Counted from the first letter of the stretch, positions 1-9,253 are shown. The stretch: DNA of 64,000 nucleotides from JBBQLG01 sp964251665 (GCA_964251665.1 CAXUKO010000009.1:186001-250000); one strand, 5' to 3'. Translations and numbers: made by a program. The notes: generated by a model from the sequence alone, not told the origin.

Positions 1-795
1 GCTGAAAGGATTGCCTTCGTAGCGGGTTTCAAAGTGCAGGTGCGAACCTGAACTGCGGCCCGTACTGCCCCCCAACCCGATCTGATCGCCGGCTTTAACG
101 AGTTGGCCCTGCTCAACCAATTGTTTCGACATGTGGCCGTAGAGCGTTTCCAGACCATTATAATGCCGGACGAGTACGTACCGGCCGTAGCCATTGCCAT
201 CCCAGCCCACAATGCGGACAATGCCGTCGAAGGTAGCGTAAATCGGATCGCCGGTTTCGCAGTCGAGGTCGGTGCCGGTATGCCAGCGTCCCCAGCGGAA
301 GCCGAAGTTGGAGGTCATTTTACCTTCGTTCATCGGGGCCGACCAGTAGCGGTTGGCCGGGGGATCATAGAGTTTGATGTCGATGACTTCGTTGAATTCC
401 AGGGGATTAATGTTGTAAGGGTCAATCGTTCGCGAATCCCAAACCGCGTAGTAATCCGCAATTTTTACCCATTCGCTGCCCACCTGAACCGAATCAATAA
501 TTTCGACAACGCTGGTTTCGCCCTGGCCAATGTGCGTCGTGTCTTCAGCAACGACCGGGTTAATTTCTTTTTTGGGCTCGAACTGGTTGTTGAAGCGGAG
601 ATTCGTCGATTCCTGTTCGAGGGGGTCGTCCGCTTTCTGAGGCTGATCAACGACCGGGGCATTGGGATTGTAGGAACGTTTGGGGGTAATGCGGGGGTTG
701 GATTTAAACTTTCCCCGTTCCTGAGCCTGCGCCGTTGCGAGAACGCCTACGCAAACCAGCGTTAGAAGGGACTTGACTGCCAAATATCTCATCAT
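1..795 (-). CDS. M23-family murein endopeptidase, C-terminus cut by window edge
   Basis: Reading the minus strand from 795 gives 265 codons with no stop, running off the window. The protein starts with a signal peptide (MMRYLAVKSLLTLVCVGV, cleavage near AQA-Q), then a polar linker of about 130 residues. The M23/LytM fold follows: a GFRWGRWHTGTDLD block supplies the first His and Asp zinc ligands, and SGSHLHFE supplies the HxH ligand at the truncated end. Known members cleave peptidoglycan cross-bridges in the periplasm, often in cell separation. ATG occurs twice in a row (795 and 792), so the start is uncertain by one codon. The catalytic ligands are all present. No clear operon partner is visible; trxB lies upstream on the same strand. 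Confidence 0.85.
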   Translation of the reverse strand, partial: MMRYLAVKSLLTLVCVGVLATAQAQERGKFKSNPRITPKRSYNPNAPVVDQPQKADDPLEQESTNLRFNNQFEPKKEINPVVAEDTTHIGQGETSVVEIIDSVQVGSEWVKIADYYAVWDSRTIDPYNINPLEFNEVIDIKLYDPPANRYWSAPMNEGKMTSNFGFRWGRWHTGTDLDCETGDPIYATFDGIVRIVGWDGNGYGRYVLVRHYNGLETLYGHMSKQLVEQGQLVKAGDQIGLGGSTGRSSGSHLHFETRYEGNPFS

Positions 796-882
796 GTCAA
801 AAAAGCGAAAGTCGGGCTATGGCAACCGGTGGTCTTTTACAGACGTCCGATGTTCACAGCCCGGCAGTCGCATTAAATTAGA

Positions 883-1848
883 TTAGTGAACCAGTTGGGC
901 GGGCGGCATCTCGTGCATCGCTAAATAGCGTTCTGCATCCAAAGCCGCCATACAGCCCGTTCCGGCCGCCGTAATGGCCTGCCGGTAGGTATTATCCTGC
1001 GCATCGCCACAGGCAAAAACGCCGGGAATATTAGTACGGGTACTGCCTTTTTCGGTCTGGATATACCCGTGATCATCCATATCGATGTACGGCTTGAAAA
1101 TGGCCGTATTAGGCTGATGCCCAATCGCTACAAAAAAGCCGGTAACGGTCAGTTCCTGTTCAACCCCGGTCCGGGTATTCCGAATGCGGACACCCGATAC
1201 TTCCTCTTCGCCCAGTACTTCTATGGTCTCCGTATCGTACAGAATTTCGACGTTGGGCAGTGATTTCACGCGTTGCTGCATAAACCGCGACGCCCGCATC
1301 TCGTGCCGCCGAACGAGCATATACACCTTGCGGCAGAGGTTGGCTAAGTAGCTGGCTTCTTCGGCAGCGGTGTCGCCCGCGCCAACAATGGCTACATCCT
1401 GGTTCCTAAAGAAAAAGCCGTCGCAGACCGCGCAGGCCGAGACGCCCCGACCATTGAGCCGCATTTCGGAGGGTAAGCCCAGCCACTTGGCCGACGCCCC
1501 GGTCGAGATAATCATCGCATCGGCGGTAATCTCGTGCTCCTCATCAACAATGGCGGTATGGGGTTCGCCGGGCATTACAGAGAGTTTGGTGCTGGTAACC
1601 AGACCGTACCGTATATCGGTGCCAAACCGGCGGGCCTGTGCTTCGAGGTCCTGCATCAACTGCGGGCCCTGAACGCCATCGGGATAGCCGGGAAAATTAT
1701 CTACTTCGGTGGTAATGGTGAGCTGGCCACCGGGCTGGCCACCCTGATAAAGAACGGGGGTCATACCGGCACGGGCCGCGTAAATGGCAGCCGTATAACC
1801 GGCCGGGCCGGAGCCAATAATCAGCAATTTAACGTGTTCGGAGGTCAT
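883..1848 (-). CDS. trxB: Thioredoxin reductase (NADPH)
   Basis: A 321-residue protein of normal family length. It has an N-terminal FAD-binding GSGPAG (residues 12-17), a redox-active CAVC pair (Cys139 and Cys142) followed by DG, an NADPH-binding GAGDTAAEEA segment, and a C-terminal FAD motif GVFACGDAQD. It reduces thioredoxin with NADPH in the cytoplasm. It sits downstream of an OmpA-family gene on the same strand, separated by about 190 bp that include a strong hairpin, so it is probably transcribed on its own. The ATG at 1848 puts the dinucleotide fold at the expected distance from the N-terminus. Confidence 0.96.
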   Translation of the reverse strand: MTSEHVKLLIIGSGPAGYTAAIYAARAGMTPVLYQGGQPGGQLTITTEVDNFPGYPDGVQGPQLMQDLEAQARRFGTDIRYGLVTSTKLSVMPGEPHTAIVDEEHEITADAMIISTGASAKWLGLPSEMRLNGRGVSACAVCDGFFFRNQDVAIVGAGDTAAEEASYLANLCRKVYMLVRRHEMRASRFMQQRVKSLPNVEILYDTETIEVLGEEEVSGVRIRNTRTGVEQELTVTGFFVAIGHQPNTAIFKPYIDMDDHGYIQTEKGSTRTNIPGVFACGDAQDNTYRQAITAAGTGCMAALDAERYLAMHEMPPAQLVH

Positions 1849-1973
1849 GAAGTAAAAGCCGGAAAGTTGTTGGATAGCGGATAAAAGCGGTTAAATACCG
1901 TACCGTTGGCTAAACAACATGGACAAAGTTGAAAAAATTTCCCTAAGAAACCAACTAACGGTATAGGGGGTGA

Positions 1974-2034
1974 ACGTTTGTCATTTATTGGTTGTCGTTC
2001 GTTCCGTCACCGACAAACAACAGATGACAAACGT
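1974..2034 (-). terminator. Hairpin downstream of the OmpA-family gene
   Basis: An 11-bp perfect stem (1974-1984 with 2024-2034, arm ACGTTTGTCAT) encloses a second 6-bp stem (1992-1997 with 2011-2016). It lies immediately 3' of the OmpA-family gene and 5' of trxB. There is no long T-run, so it could act in transcript processing rather than as a classical intrinsic terminator. Confidence 0.5.
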
Positions 2035-2041
2035 CTCAAAT

Positions 2042-4078
2042 TCACAGAATCCGCCACTCGATCCGGCGATTCTGTCGGCGGTTTTCGTCGCTGGTATTGG
2101 GCACAAAGGGGCGGGTCTTGCCATAACCCACCGCCTTAATGCGCGCCGGAACAATACCTGCTTTGGTCAGGTAGGTTACAACCGACTGCGCCCGTTTCTG
2201 CGACAGCAGCAGGTTGGCAGCCGCATCGCCCCGGTCGTCGGTATGGCCGGTTACTTCGATGCTGACCGCCGGATTCTGGCGCAGAAATTCCGCTAACCGC
2301 TCCAGTTCCGTGCGTGATTTGTCAACGAGGTCGTAGCGGCCGGGATCGAAAAACAGGTTGTTCAGGGTTTCCCGGCTGGTAGGCCGGATGGGTTCCAGGG
2401 CCACACTCATGGCCAGTTTATCCCCCTTGCTTTTCTGGGTGAAGTCGAAGGAAAGGCTTTTGAACAGATAACCCGGCACACTCACGTAAAGAGCGTATTC
2501 GCCCCCGCTGGGCAGCACAGTGGTATACTGGCCCGTCTGGGCATCGGCCAGCACGCGGGTAACGGTCTGGTTGGTTTTCAGATCGATCAGCTCCACGGTA
2601 GCCGCCAGCGGTTTATTGGTTTTGGCATCGGCAATAATGCCTTTCAGGTAACTCACCGGCGTTACCCGTTCCCGCAACGATTCGGGCAGATCAAAACTAT
2701 ACAGCCGGGATTTTTGCGAGATGCCTTCTTTCTGCTCTTCGTAGGAATAATACGCTTTGGTGCCGTTGGCTGTCACGAACAGAGCCGCCTGGTCGTCGGC
2801 ATTGTTAATCGGATAGCCCAGGTTAACCGGCGTCTGCCAGCCAGGAGCGGCACTGTCGACAGCGGCTTGCCCAACATGGCCCGGCCCGGCCTGACGTGGC
2901 CCGGCTACGAACAGGTCATAGCCGCCGAGGCCGACGTGGCCATCGGAGGCAAAGAACAGACTCTGTCCGTTGGCATGGATAAACGGGGAGGCTTCATTGA
3001 ACGGGGTGTTCACCGGCTTGCCTAAGTTAACGGGTTCCTGCCAGTTACCGTCCGCAGCCAGATCGCTGCGCCAGATGTCGCGCCGACCGATGCCGCCGGG
3101 GCGGTCGGAAACGAAATACAACCGGCGCCCGTCGGCGGAGAGGGCGGGCTGCGATTCCCAGTGGCGTGTATTGATGATCGCGCCGAGATTCTCGGGTTCT
3201 GACCAGTTGTCGCCGGTTTTTCGACTGATGTAGAGGTCGCAGCTGCCAAAGCCTTTGCGTCCCTGGCAGGCCGTGAAGACCAGCGTTCGGCCATCAGCCG
3301 AGAGAGTGGGCGTGCCTTCGTTATCGCGGGTGTTAATGGCGTCGGAAATGGAGACGGGCGGTGTCCAGCCCTCGCCGGTAAAACTGGACGTGAACAGGTC
3401 TTCGTCGCCTTCGGGTTTCAGCACCGTGAAGACCATCGTCTGTTCGTCGGCAGTCAGCACCGGAAAATACTGGGAGGGCGTAGTCTGTAAACTCTCCGAT
3501 ACGGGTTTGGGCAGGACGGATTGCGGGTTCTGCATCGCCTGCTGCCCGAAGCGGGCGTTTTCGAGGAGCCGGTTCACCCGCTGTTGCTGAGCCGACCGGG
3601 GCGGAAACAATGCGCCGAATTTTTCGAGGTAGGGAATCGCGTCGGTGTAGCGGCCCTGATGCAACAGCAGCGTGCTGGCAGCCTGATACGCCGGCCCCGA
3701 AGCCGGGCTGTCGGGCTGCAGCCGGATGGTTTGCTGATACGCGGCCAGGGCCAGTTCGGGCTGATGCCGGAACTCGTATAACTGCCCCAGTTTCAACTGG
3801 CCTTCGGCAAAGGTGGGGTCCTGTTTAACCGCCTGTTCCAGAAACGGCAGGGCTTCGGCAGCTTTCCGTTCGCTAAAGAGTTTAATGCCCTGATTATATA
3901 ACGCCAGGGCTTTCGTGTCCTGACTTAAGGAGGAAAGAGAGCAAAGAAATAAGGGGAGGAACGGGGTAAAAAGGTGAAGGGCCAGCCTCCCCCTCGTCCC
4001 TTTTCTCCCCTTATTCCCTTTCCTTCCCCCCGCTACGGAATATCCAGAAATTTGTGCGTCTGCAACGAAATCTGCCAT
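2042..4078 (-). CDS. OmpA-family envelope protein with TPR, PD40 repeats and carboxypeptidase-regulatory-like domain
   Basis: Reads as 678 residues. After a hydrophobic segment near residues 35-52 (signal peptide-like, ending SLSQ) come TPR repeats (about 55-160), a WD40-like PD40 beta-propeller (about 200-440, with repeated LSADGR(T/R)L and YFVSDRPGG blocks), a carboxypeptidase-regulatory-like fold (about 475-545), and an OmpA/MotB peptidoglycan-binding domain at the C-terminus (EVTGHTDDRG, SQKRAQSVVTYL, RRIEWRIL). Such proteins are common in Bacteroidota and probably tether the outer membrane to peptidoglycan. The start is doubtful. ATG 4078 overlaps the end of queE by 46 bp and precedes a Gly/Lys/Arg-rich stretch encoded by a purine-rich low-complexity tract; a non-ATG start near 3985 would give a more normal signal peptide. 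Confidence 0.88.
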   Translation of the reverse strand: MADFVADAQISGYSVAGGRKGNKGRKGTRGRLALHLFTPFLPLFLCSLSSLSQDTKALALYNQGIKLFSERKAAEALPFLEQAVKQDPTFAEGQLKLGQLYEFRHQPELALAAYQQTIRLQPDSPASGPAYQAASTLLLHQGRYTDAIPYLEKFGALFPPRSAQQQRVNRLLENARFGQQAMQNPQSVLPKPVSESLQTTPSQYFPVLTADEQTMVFTVLKPEGDEDLFTSSFTGEGWTPPVSISDAINTRDNEGTPTLSADGRTLVFTACQGRKGFGSCDLYISRKTGDNWSEPENLGAIINTRHWESQPALSADGRRLYFVSDRPGGIGRRDIWRSDLAADGNWQEPVNLGKPVNTPFNEASPFIHANGQSLFFASDGHVGLGGYDLFVAGPRQAGPGHVGQAAVDSAAPGWQTPVNLGYPINNADDQAALFVTANGTKAYYSYEEQKEGISQKSRLYSFDLPESLRERVTPVSYLKGIIADAKTNKPLAATVELIDLKTNQTVTRVLADAQTGQYTTVLPSGGEYALYVSVPGYLFKSLSFDFTQKSKGDKLAMSVALEPIRPTSRETLNNLFFDPGRYDLVDKSRTELERLAEFLRQNPAVSIEVTGHTDDRGDAAANLLLSQKRAQSVVTYLTKAGIVPARIKAVGYGKTRPFVPNTSDENRRQNRRIEWRIL
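3948..4015. repeat. Purine/pyrimidine-biased imperfect inverted repeat at the queE/OmpA junction
   Basis: AATAAGGGGA (3948-3957) pairs exactly with TCCCCTTATT (4006-4015), and the inner arms are also purine-rich against pyrimidine-rich with imperfect pairing. The repeat covers the predicted N-terminus and signal peptide of the OmpA-family gene. It may be an intergenic hairpin that reading frame calling has absorbed into the coding region. Confidence 0.5.
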
Positions 4079-4668
4079 TGTGGATGGTCTTTTACATAGT
4101 CAACGATGCGGGGGAGCATTTCATTGGATCGGCTCCACTCAGTTTGCAGAAACAACCGGCAATCGGAACGCAGGTGAGGCACGAACGACTCGGCAAAGGC
4201 GAAATCGCTCTGGTTATAGATGATCACTTTCAATTCATCGGCCCGCCCGTAAATAGCCGGGTTGGGTTGTTTGAATTTCTTGGGTGAAAAGCAAATCCAG
4301 TCCCAGGAGCCAGTTACGGCCTGACATACCCCGGAAGTTTCAATATTGGTCTGAAAACCAGCCTCGTGCAGGGCCGCCGTGAGTGCCGTCAGGTCATGCA
4401 TCAGTGGCTCGCCACCGGTGATGACGGCCAGTCGACCCGGATGGGCAAGAGCCCCCGCCACAATGGCATTAATGGTCAGCTGGGGGTGTGCATTAACATC
4501 CCAGGATTCTTTGACGTCGCACCAAAAACAGCCGACCTCACAGCCGCTCAGGCGGATGAAGTAGGCGGCCCGCCCCGTATGTGCTCCCTCGCCCTGAAGC
4601 GTGTAAAACGCTTCCATCACGGGCAGGGTGGCTATTGTTGTTGTTTGTTGTTGCTGTTCGGTAATCAT
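4033..4668 (-). CDS. queE: 7-carboxy-7-deazaguanine synthase, radical SAM
   Basis: A 211-residue protein. The radical-SAM cluster motif CEVGCFWC (CX3CX2C) is followed by DVKESWD, and YTLQGEGAHTGRAAYFIRL is the QueE substrate/SAM entry region. ITGGEPLMHDL is the SAM-binding GGEP motif. QueE converts 6-carboxy-tetrahydropterin to 7-carboxy-7-deazaguanine for queuosine/7-deazaguanine synthesis. No other que genes are visible here. A TATCTTTG box ends only 4 bp before the ATG, so the mRNA is leaderless, or translation starts at the internal Met18 after the Gln/Thr-rich stretch. Confidence 0.93.
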   Translation of the reverse strand: MITEQQQQTTTIATLPVMEAFYTLQGEGAHTGRAAYFIRLSGCEVGCFWCDVKESWDVNAHPQLTINAIVAGALAHPGRLAVITGGEPLMHDLTALTAALHEAGFQTNIETSGVCQAVTGSWDWICFSPKKFKQPNPAIYGRADELKVIIYNQSDFAFAESFVPHLRSDCRLFLQTEWSRSNEMLPRIVDYVKDHPQWQISLQTHKFLDIP

Positions 4669-4672
4669 GGCA

Positions 4673-4680
4673 CAAAGATA
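4673..4680 (-). promoter_or_regulatory. -7 box of queE (TATCTTTG)
   Basis: Exact match to the Bacteroidota -7 consensus TAnnTTTG on the minus strand, only 4 bp from the queE ATG, implying transcription starting at or next to the start codon. Confidence 0.55.
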
Positions 4681-4718
4681 CGGATTTCGCTACTTTGCGC
4701 CTGAAAACAGACTCCCCC

Positions 4719-6029
4719 GTGAAACGACTATTCTCTAATCTTACCTTCTGGGTGCTGACGGCCATTGCGTTTGGTGTGTTACTGGGCGATCTGGCTCCGG
4801 ATATTGCGCTGAAACCCCTGCTCGACAGTCCGCTAAAAACCCGTTTTCTGGGACAGGAACTGAGTCTGGGCGTGAGCCTGAGCGAAGTACTTAGCGGCCT
4901 GTTTATCAGTACCGTAAAGCTGTTCATTAACCCAATAATCTTTCTGACTATTACGCTGGGGATCGTCAGCATGGGCGATCTGAAAAAGGTCGGTACGGTG
5001 GGGGCGAAGGCGCTGCTTTATTTTGAAGTGGTAACCACTGCCGCCTTGCTGATCGGGGTGATCGTGGCCAACATCATCCGGCCGGGTGAGGGGGTGATTA
5101 CAGACAGTTTAAAAAAGGGTGACATCTCTAAATACACCCAAACGGCTCAAACCTTCAGCTGGTGGCAGTTTTTTCTGGATAATGCCACGTTGCAGGTGCT
5201 TGTTGTCGCTATTCTGCTGGGTATCGGCCTCAGTAAATACACGGGTCGGCAGCGGGTGATTGACCTGTTCAGCCAACTGTCCAAATACATCTTCCGGGCG
5301 TTGCACAAGGTTATGCTGCTGGCCCCCATCGGAGCGTTCGGCGGCATGGCGTTTACCGTGGCTAAATACGGCCTGAAAACACTGCTGCCCTTGGCCAAAC
5401 TGATGGGAACAGTCTACGTGACGATGGGCCTGTTTATTTTCGGCGTTCTGTGGCTCATTCTGCGGTCGTACCGGGTCAATCTGCTGAGTTATCTCAATTA
5501 CATCCGCGAAGAACTGCTGATCGTGCTCGGCACATCGTCGTCCGAAGCGGCCCTGCCGTCGCTGATGGAGAAACTGGAACGGATGGGGTGCGCCAAATCG
5601 GTGGTGGGGCTGGTGGTCCCGGCGGGGTATTCGTTCAACCTCGACGGCACCACCATCTACCTGTCGATGGCGACTATTTTTCTGGCGCAGGTCTTTAACG
5701 TCCATCTCGATCTAAGCCAGATTCTAACCATTATCGGCATTCTGATGGTGACGTCGAAGGGCGCTGCGGGCGTTACGGGCAGCGGCTTTGTGGTGCTGGC
5801 CAGTACACTTACCGCCGTAAAAGTAATTCCGGTGGAAGGGCTGGCGCTGTTGTTGGGTGTCGACCGGTTCATGTCCGAAGCCCGCGCCCTGACCAATTTT
5901 ATCGGGAACGGTGTAGCCACAATCTGGCTCGCCAACAACGAAAAAGCGTTTGACCGGGCCAAAATGGAGCAGGCGTTCAGCCAGGTGGAGGAGACGGAAA
6001 CGGTACCATCACAGCGGGCTGCATCCTGA
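4719..6029 (+). CDS. Dicarboxylate/amino acid:cation symporter (DAACS family)
   Basis: Chosen start is the GTG at 4719 (436 residues), which places the first transmembrane helix correctly; an upstream TTG at 4695 is possible but overlaps the likely promoter. About eight membrane helices and re-entrant hairpins are visible. The family serine-rich loop TSSSEAALPSL, the motif GYSFNLDGTTIYL (NxDG substrate/Na+ site) and GVTGSGFVVL are characteristic of GltP/DctA/EAAT-type carriers. It imports C4-dicarboxylates or acidic amino acids with Na+ or H+; the exact substrate cannot be read. It is divergent from queE and has a TACTTTG element at 4691-4697. Confidence 0.92.
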   Translation: MKRLFSNLTFWVLTAIAFGVLLGDLAPDIALKPLLDSPLKTRFLGQELSLGVSLSEVLSGLFISTVKLFINPIIFLTITLGIVSMGDLKKVGTVGAKALLYFEVVTTAALLIGVIVANIIRPGEGVITDSLKKGDISKYTQTAQTFSWWQFFLDNATLQVLVVAILLGIGLSKYTGRQRVIDLFSQLSKYIFRALHKVMLLAPIGAFGGMAFTVAKYGLKTLLPLAKLMGTVYVTMGLFIFGVLWLILRSYRVNLLSYLNYIREELLIVLGTSSSEAALPSLMEKLERMGCAKSVVGLVVPAGYSFNLDGTTIYLSMATIFLAQVFNVHLDLSQILTIIGILMVTSKGAAGVTGSGFVVLASTLTAVKVIPVEGLALLLGVDRFMSEARALTNFIGNGVATIWLANNEKAFDRAKMEQAFSQVEETETVPSQRAAS

Positions 6030-6049
6030 CTCGTGATTCGCCAAACTAC

Positions 6050-7318
6050 TTAATACTGCTCCCGTACCCTCGTTAAAAACGCCCCCGTTCGCCGGCGCAT
6101 CTCCGACACGGGCTGAGTGAAGTTATTGTGCATCATGCTGAACAGCAGTACCCTTCCCCGTTTGGTGACCAGGTAGCCGCTCAGGTTATACACCCCGGTC
6201 ATGGAGCCAGACTTGGCGAAGATATAGGGTGTATCCCCCGTTGTCAGGCTGCGGATGGTACCCGATTTGCCGGCTGCCGGGAGCAGGCTGAACAGTCGTT
6301 GTTGGGGAACCTTGCCGTAAATTTTAAGTAACAGGGCCGTCATCGTTCGGGGCGTAAACAGGTTGTAGCGCGATAAGCCGGAGCCATCGACCCAGATGGG
6401 TCGGTCGGGTAAATCGCTGAGGTACTGCTGAATGGCCTGCTGAATGCCGTAGTGGCTGTTGACCGTATCCCTGACTGAGGCACAGAGCAGCATCAGGTGT
6501 TCGGCCAGCATATTGTCACTGACGACTAACATGCGTTTGTAAAGCGAGTCGGCGGGTACGTCACCGTACACCGTTGCGGCCCGGGCGGGCAGCCGAACGC
6601 TGCTGAGTTGAACCGGTTTGCCGAGCCTGTCCGTGAGCAGCCGAGTGACCAGCCCGGGCGACCAGCGGTAGGGTACATCCTGGGCGATAGCTCTTTCCAA
6701 CACCGGCCGGGTGAACTGATTTGACCCTTCGGCGCGGTGGATACCCGACTTAAAACTTGGCAGTGCCCGTACGCTGTCACCGAAGAAGCGGGGCGATACG
6801 ACAAGGCTGCCCGGTGCGGTTTCGTTAAAGCGAACCACATTGCCATAAATCGGAAACGGAGTTACTTCGGCCGAATAGTCATCGTTGTAATCATCCCACG
6901 ACCAGCCGGGGCCCAGCCGCTCCCCGCTGAAGTTAGCCGCCGATAAAAACAGTTTTTCGGGACGGTTCCGTAAAAAATGCAGAACCGCCGTGTCCGGTAC
7001 GTCGGGGTTAAGCAGCAGCGGGTTACCCGTTCCCTGAAAAATCAGTGAATCGTGCCGGACAACATACCGCAGGGCGGGCAGCGAATCGCCGAGGGTCATC
7101 AGGCCGGCGTAAAAACTGAACAGTTTAGTGTTTGAGGCTGGTGTGAAGTACTTGTCGCCATTGTGTTGCAGCAGCAGTTTTCCGGCGGTTGGGTCGTAGA
7201 GCGCGAAACCGGTAAAGTGGTCGGTATAAGCTGAATCGTGTTGAAGGGAGCGGCTCAGCTGTCGGGTGGGCGAACAGCCCAGACACAGCAGCAGGCAGGG
7301 GAGGAGGTAGCGTACCAT
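6050..7318 (-). CDS. dacB: D-alanyl-D-alanine carboxypeptidase/endopeptidase, PBP4 (S13) family
   Basis: ATG at 7318 gives 422 residues with a hydrophobic N-terminus ending in LGC, suggesting a lipoprotein (the lipobox is imperfect). The three penicillin-binding motifs are present: SNTK (Ser62 nucleophile, Lys65), SDN in VVSDNMLAEH, and KSG in FAKSGSMTG (KSG rather than the common KTG). These enzymes trim or cleave D-Ala cross-links in periplasmic peptidoglycan. It is convergent with the symporter gene, 20 bp away. A TTGCTTTG box (a near match to the -7 consensus) ends about 4 bp before the ATG, again close to leaderless. Confidence 0.9.
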   Translation of the reverse strand: MVRYLLPCLLLCLGCSPTRQLSRSLQHDSAYTDHFTGFALYDPTAGKLLLQHNGDKYFTPASNTKLFSFYAGLMTLGDSLPALRYVVRHDSLIFQGTGNPLLLNPDVPDTAVLHFLRNRPEKLFLSAANFSGERLGPGWSWDDYNDDYSAEVTPFPIYGNVVRFNETAPGSLVVSPRFFGDSVRALPSFKSGIHRAEGSNQFTRPVLERAIAQDVPYRWSPGLVTRLLTDRLGKPVQLSSVRLPARAATVYGDVPADSLYKRMLVVSDNMLAEHLMLLCASVRDTVNSHYGIQQAIQQYLSDLPDRPIWVDGSGLSRYNLFTPRTMTALLLKIYGKVPQQRLFSLLPAAGKSGTIRSLTTGDTPYIFAKSGSMTGVYNLSGYLVTKRGRVLLFSMMHNNFTQPVSEMRRRTGAFLTRVREQY

Positions 7319-7386
7319 GGGGCAAAGCAACGAAAAAAAGCGGCCCTTTGGTAGAATAACGCCCTTAGGCTAAGATAACTACCCAA

Positions 7387-9240
7387 ATGATTCACGTTGG
7401 TAGAGTCGGTTGGTTTATTTTGTTGGTTGGTATGCTGGCCCGGTTGGGCGATTCTCGCTCAATCCGACCGTTCTCCGCCGGAGTCAAGTCAGTATCCCTC
7501 TATTGGGTTAAACCTATTTCTATGGTTGTTGTGGTTGCCATTGCTGCGCTGCTGTTTGCGGTGTATATCGTTCGATTGTTCCTAGTATTTCCCCTGCCCG
7601 CAGCCGCCTGGCTGCAAACTCGGCCCGGCTGGCTCTTTGGTGCTCAACTGCTTCTGGTACTGGTTTGGCAGTTCAGCCGCATTCGCAATCAAGAGTATAA
7701 TGTTGATGAGAGTACCTGGATTGCCAATGCCCTCGCCGTGATGGCGGAGCCGGATTTTGCTGCTTCCCTGCTCACCTACACCACGGCGCGCCCCATGACC
7801 GTGCTGCCGCTTCTGCTGCTGGCTAAATTACACCTGCCGATCAGCTACGTATACATCAAGGTCGTCAGTCTCCTGTTTATCGCGTTGTCGGTGCTGCTCA
7901 CCTACCGCACGCTGCGCCATCTGACCAATGCCCGGCTGGCTGTCCTGTTCTGCTTTCCGCTCATGGTCTTTTACGCAGCCATCCAGTTCGATGATTTTCT
8001 GGCCTATAATTCCGAACTGGTCTGCAACGTGTGCGTGGTGGCGGGCGTGTGGCTCTACAGCCGGATTGCCCGGCAGCACGACCGGCTCTGGCACATTACC
8101 GGGGTAGGCCTGCTGCTCGGGCTGCTGCCTTTTGTTAAGTTTCAGGCCATTCCGGGCGGGTTGGTTGTAGCCGTGCTGTGCCTGTACACGCTGGTGCAAC
8201 AGGGGCGGCTTCGGGCGGCTGGCGTACTGATCATCGCCGGTTTATTCCCGCTTGTGGCCACCGCGCTGTACTGCCTGCTGACGGATCAACTGACCATTCT
8301 GGTGCGAAATTATTTCCTGTATTATTTCCACTATTCGTATCAGTACAGTAACGTCCCGCTGGAGGAGCGGATGGCGCCCCGGAACATCATCTATTATTAC
8401 CGGCGGCAATACACATTTGCCGCTTACTGGATTGGCCTGCTGCTGCTCATGGGCCTTGGTGTATGGTACAGTCGTAAACGGCCCTTTCGCTGGTCGGCAC
8501 CCGTCGTGTTTCTGACCCTGCTCTGGGCGGTGAGCATTTACGAAACCATTCAGGCGGGAACCTACTACGAGCATTATCTGAACCTGACACTCGTTCCGCA
8601 CACGTTGCTGGCTGCCGTGCTGGTGTATCCGGCGGTGAAAAACGATCTGTCGCCTACGCGCTGGCTCGCCTACGCCTACGTGGGGGCTGCCCTGGTGATC
8701 ACGTTCTTTAGCCACACGAAACCCTTTGAGCCGGGGTACCGACCACCCCTGCCATACGATGGGGAGGTGGTTACTCTAATCCGTACCCAGTGTCGCCCTA
8801 CGGACCGGATCACCGTCTGGGGCTGGGCCGACCGATACTATGCTGAATCACAGGTAGCTCCGGCCAGCCGTTACGCCAACAGTGTGTTTCAGATGAAGCA
8901 AAATGCGCAGCAGGGCTATTATCTGGATCAATACCTGATTGATCTGAAGCAGCACCGCCCGCTCCTGTTTGTGGATGCCGTAGCCTTCAGCCAGTTTACC
9001 TACAGCGATCCGCTTCTATACGCCCACGAGCGTTTTCCGGCGCTGCATCAGTTTATAACGGCTAACTACCAGCTTATTTTTGAGCGGGGAGGTCTGCGAA
9101 TTTATAAGCTGAAGGGTGGACGGCAAAGGGCAGCGCCAACCCCATCTATCAACGCACTAAAATCGGACTGGCTGATTGGGGTAAATTTGATTAGTTTACC
9201 AGGCCGTTTGCCGATCGGGCACCGGCACTGCCTGATTTAA
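7387..9240 (+). CDS. Polytopic membrane glycosyltransferase (GT39/ArnT-like)
   Basis: A 617-residue integral membrane protein with at least ten hydrophobic helices. The motif NVDESTWIANAL carries the acidic DE pair found in the first extracytoplasmic loop of ArnT/PMT-type lipid-phosphosugar glycosyltransferases. A soluble C-terminal part follows (about 460-570), with WGWADRYYAESQ and LKQHRPLLFVD. It probably transfers a sugar from a polyprenyl carrier to an envelope acceptor; donor and acceptor are unknown. The start is uncertain: the first 45 residues look weakly conserved, and Met46 (7522) precedes the first strong membrane helix. A small secreted protein gene follows 13 bp later. Confidence 0.8.
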   Translation: MIHVGRVGWFILLVGMLARLGDSRSIRPFSAGVKSVSLYWVKPISMVVVVAIAALLFAVYIVRLFLVFPLPAAAWLQTRPGWLFGAQLLLVLVWQFSRIRNQEYNVDESTWIANALAVMAEPDFAASLLTYTTARPMTVLPLLLLAKLHLPISYVYIKVVSLLFIALSVLLTYRTLRHLTNARLAVLFCFPLMVFYAAIQFDDFLAYNSELVCNVCVVAGVWLYSRIARQHDRLWHITGVGLLLGLLPFVKFQAIPGGLVVAVLCLYTLVQQGRLRAAGVLIIAGLFPLVATALYCLLTDQLTILVRNYFLYYFHYSYQYSNVPLEERMAPRNIIYYYRRQYTFAAYWIGLLLLMGLGVWYSRKRPFRWSAPVVFLTLLWAVSIYETIQAGTYYEHYLNLTLVPHTLLAAVLVYPAVKNDLSPTRWLAYAYVGAALVITFFSHTKPFEPGYRPPLPYDGEVVTLIRTQCRPTDRITVWGWADRYYAESQVAPASRYANSVFQMKQNAQQGYYLDQYLIDLKQHRPLLFVDAVAFSQFTYSDPLLYAHERFPALHQFITANYQLIFERGGLRIYKLKGGRQRAAPTPSINALKSDWLIGVNLISLPGRLPIGHRHCLI

Positions 9241-9253
9241 AAACAATTGCTGC

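Noticed and set aside
103..765. 220-codon plus-strand frame opposite the M23 peptidase
   Set aside because: Antisense to a clear signal-peptide/HxxxD/HLHFE protein; composition (Val/Arg/Gly/Phe-rich) is that of a GC-rich shadow frame.
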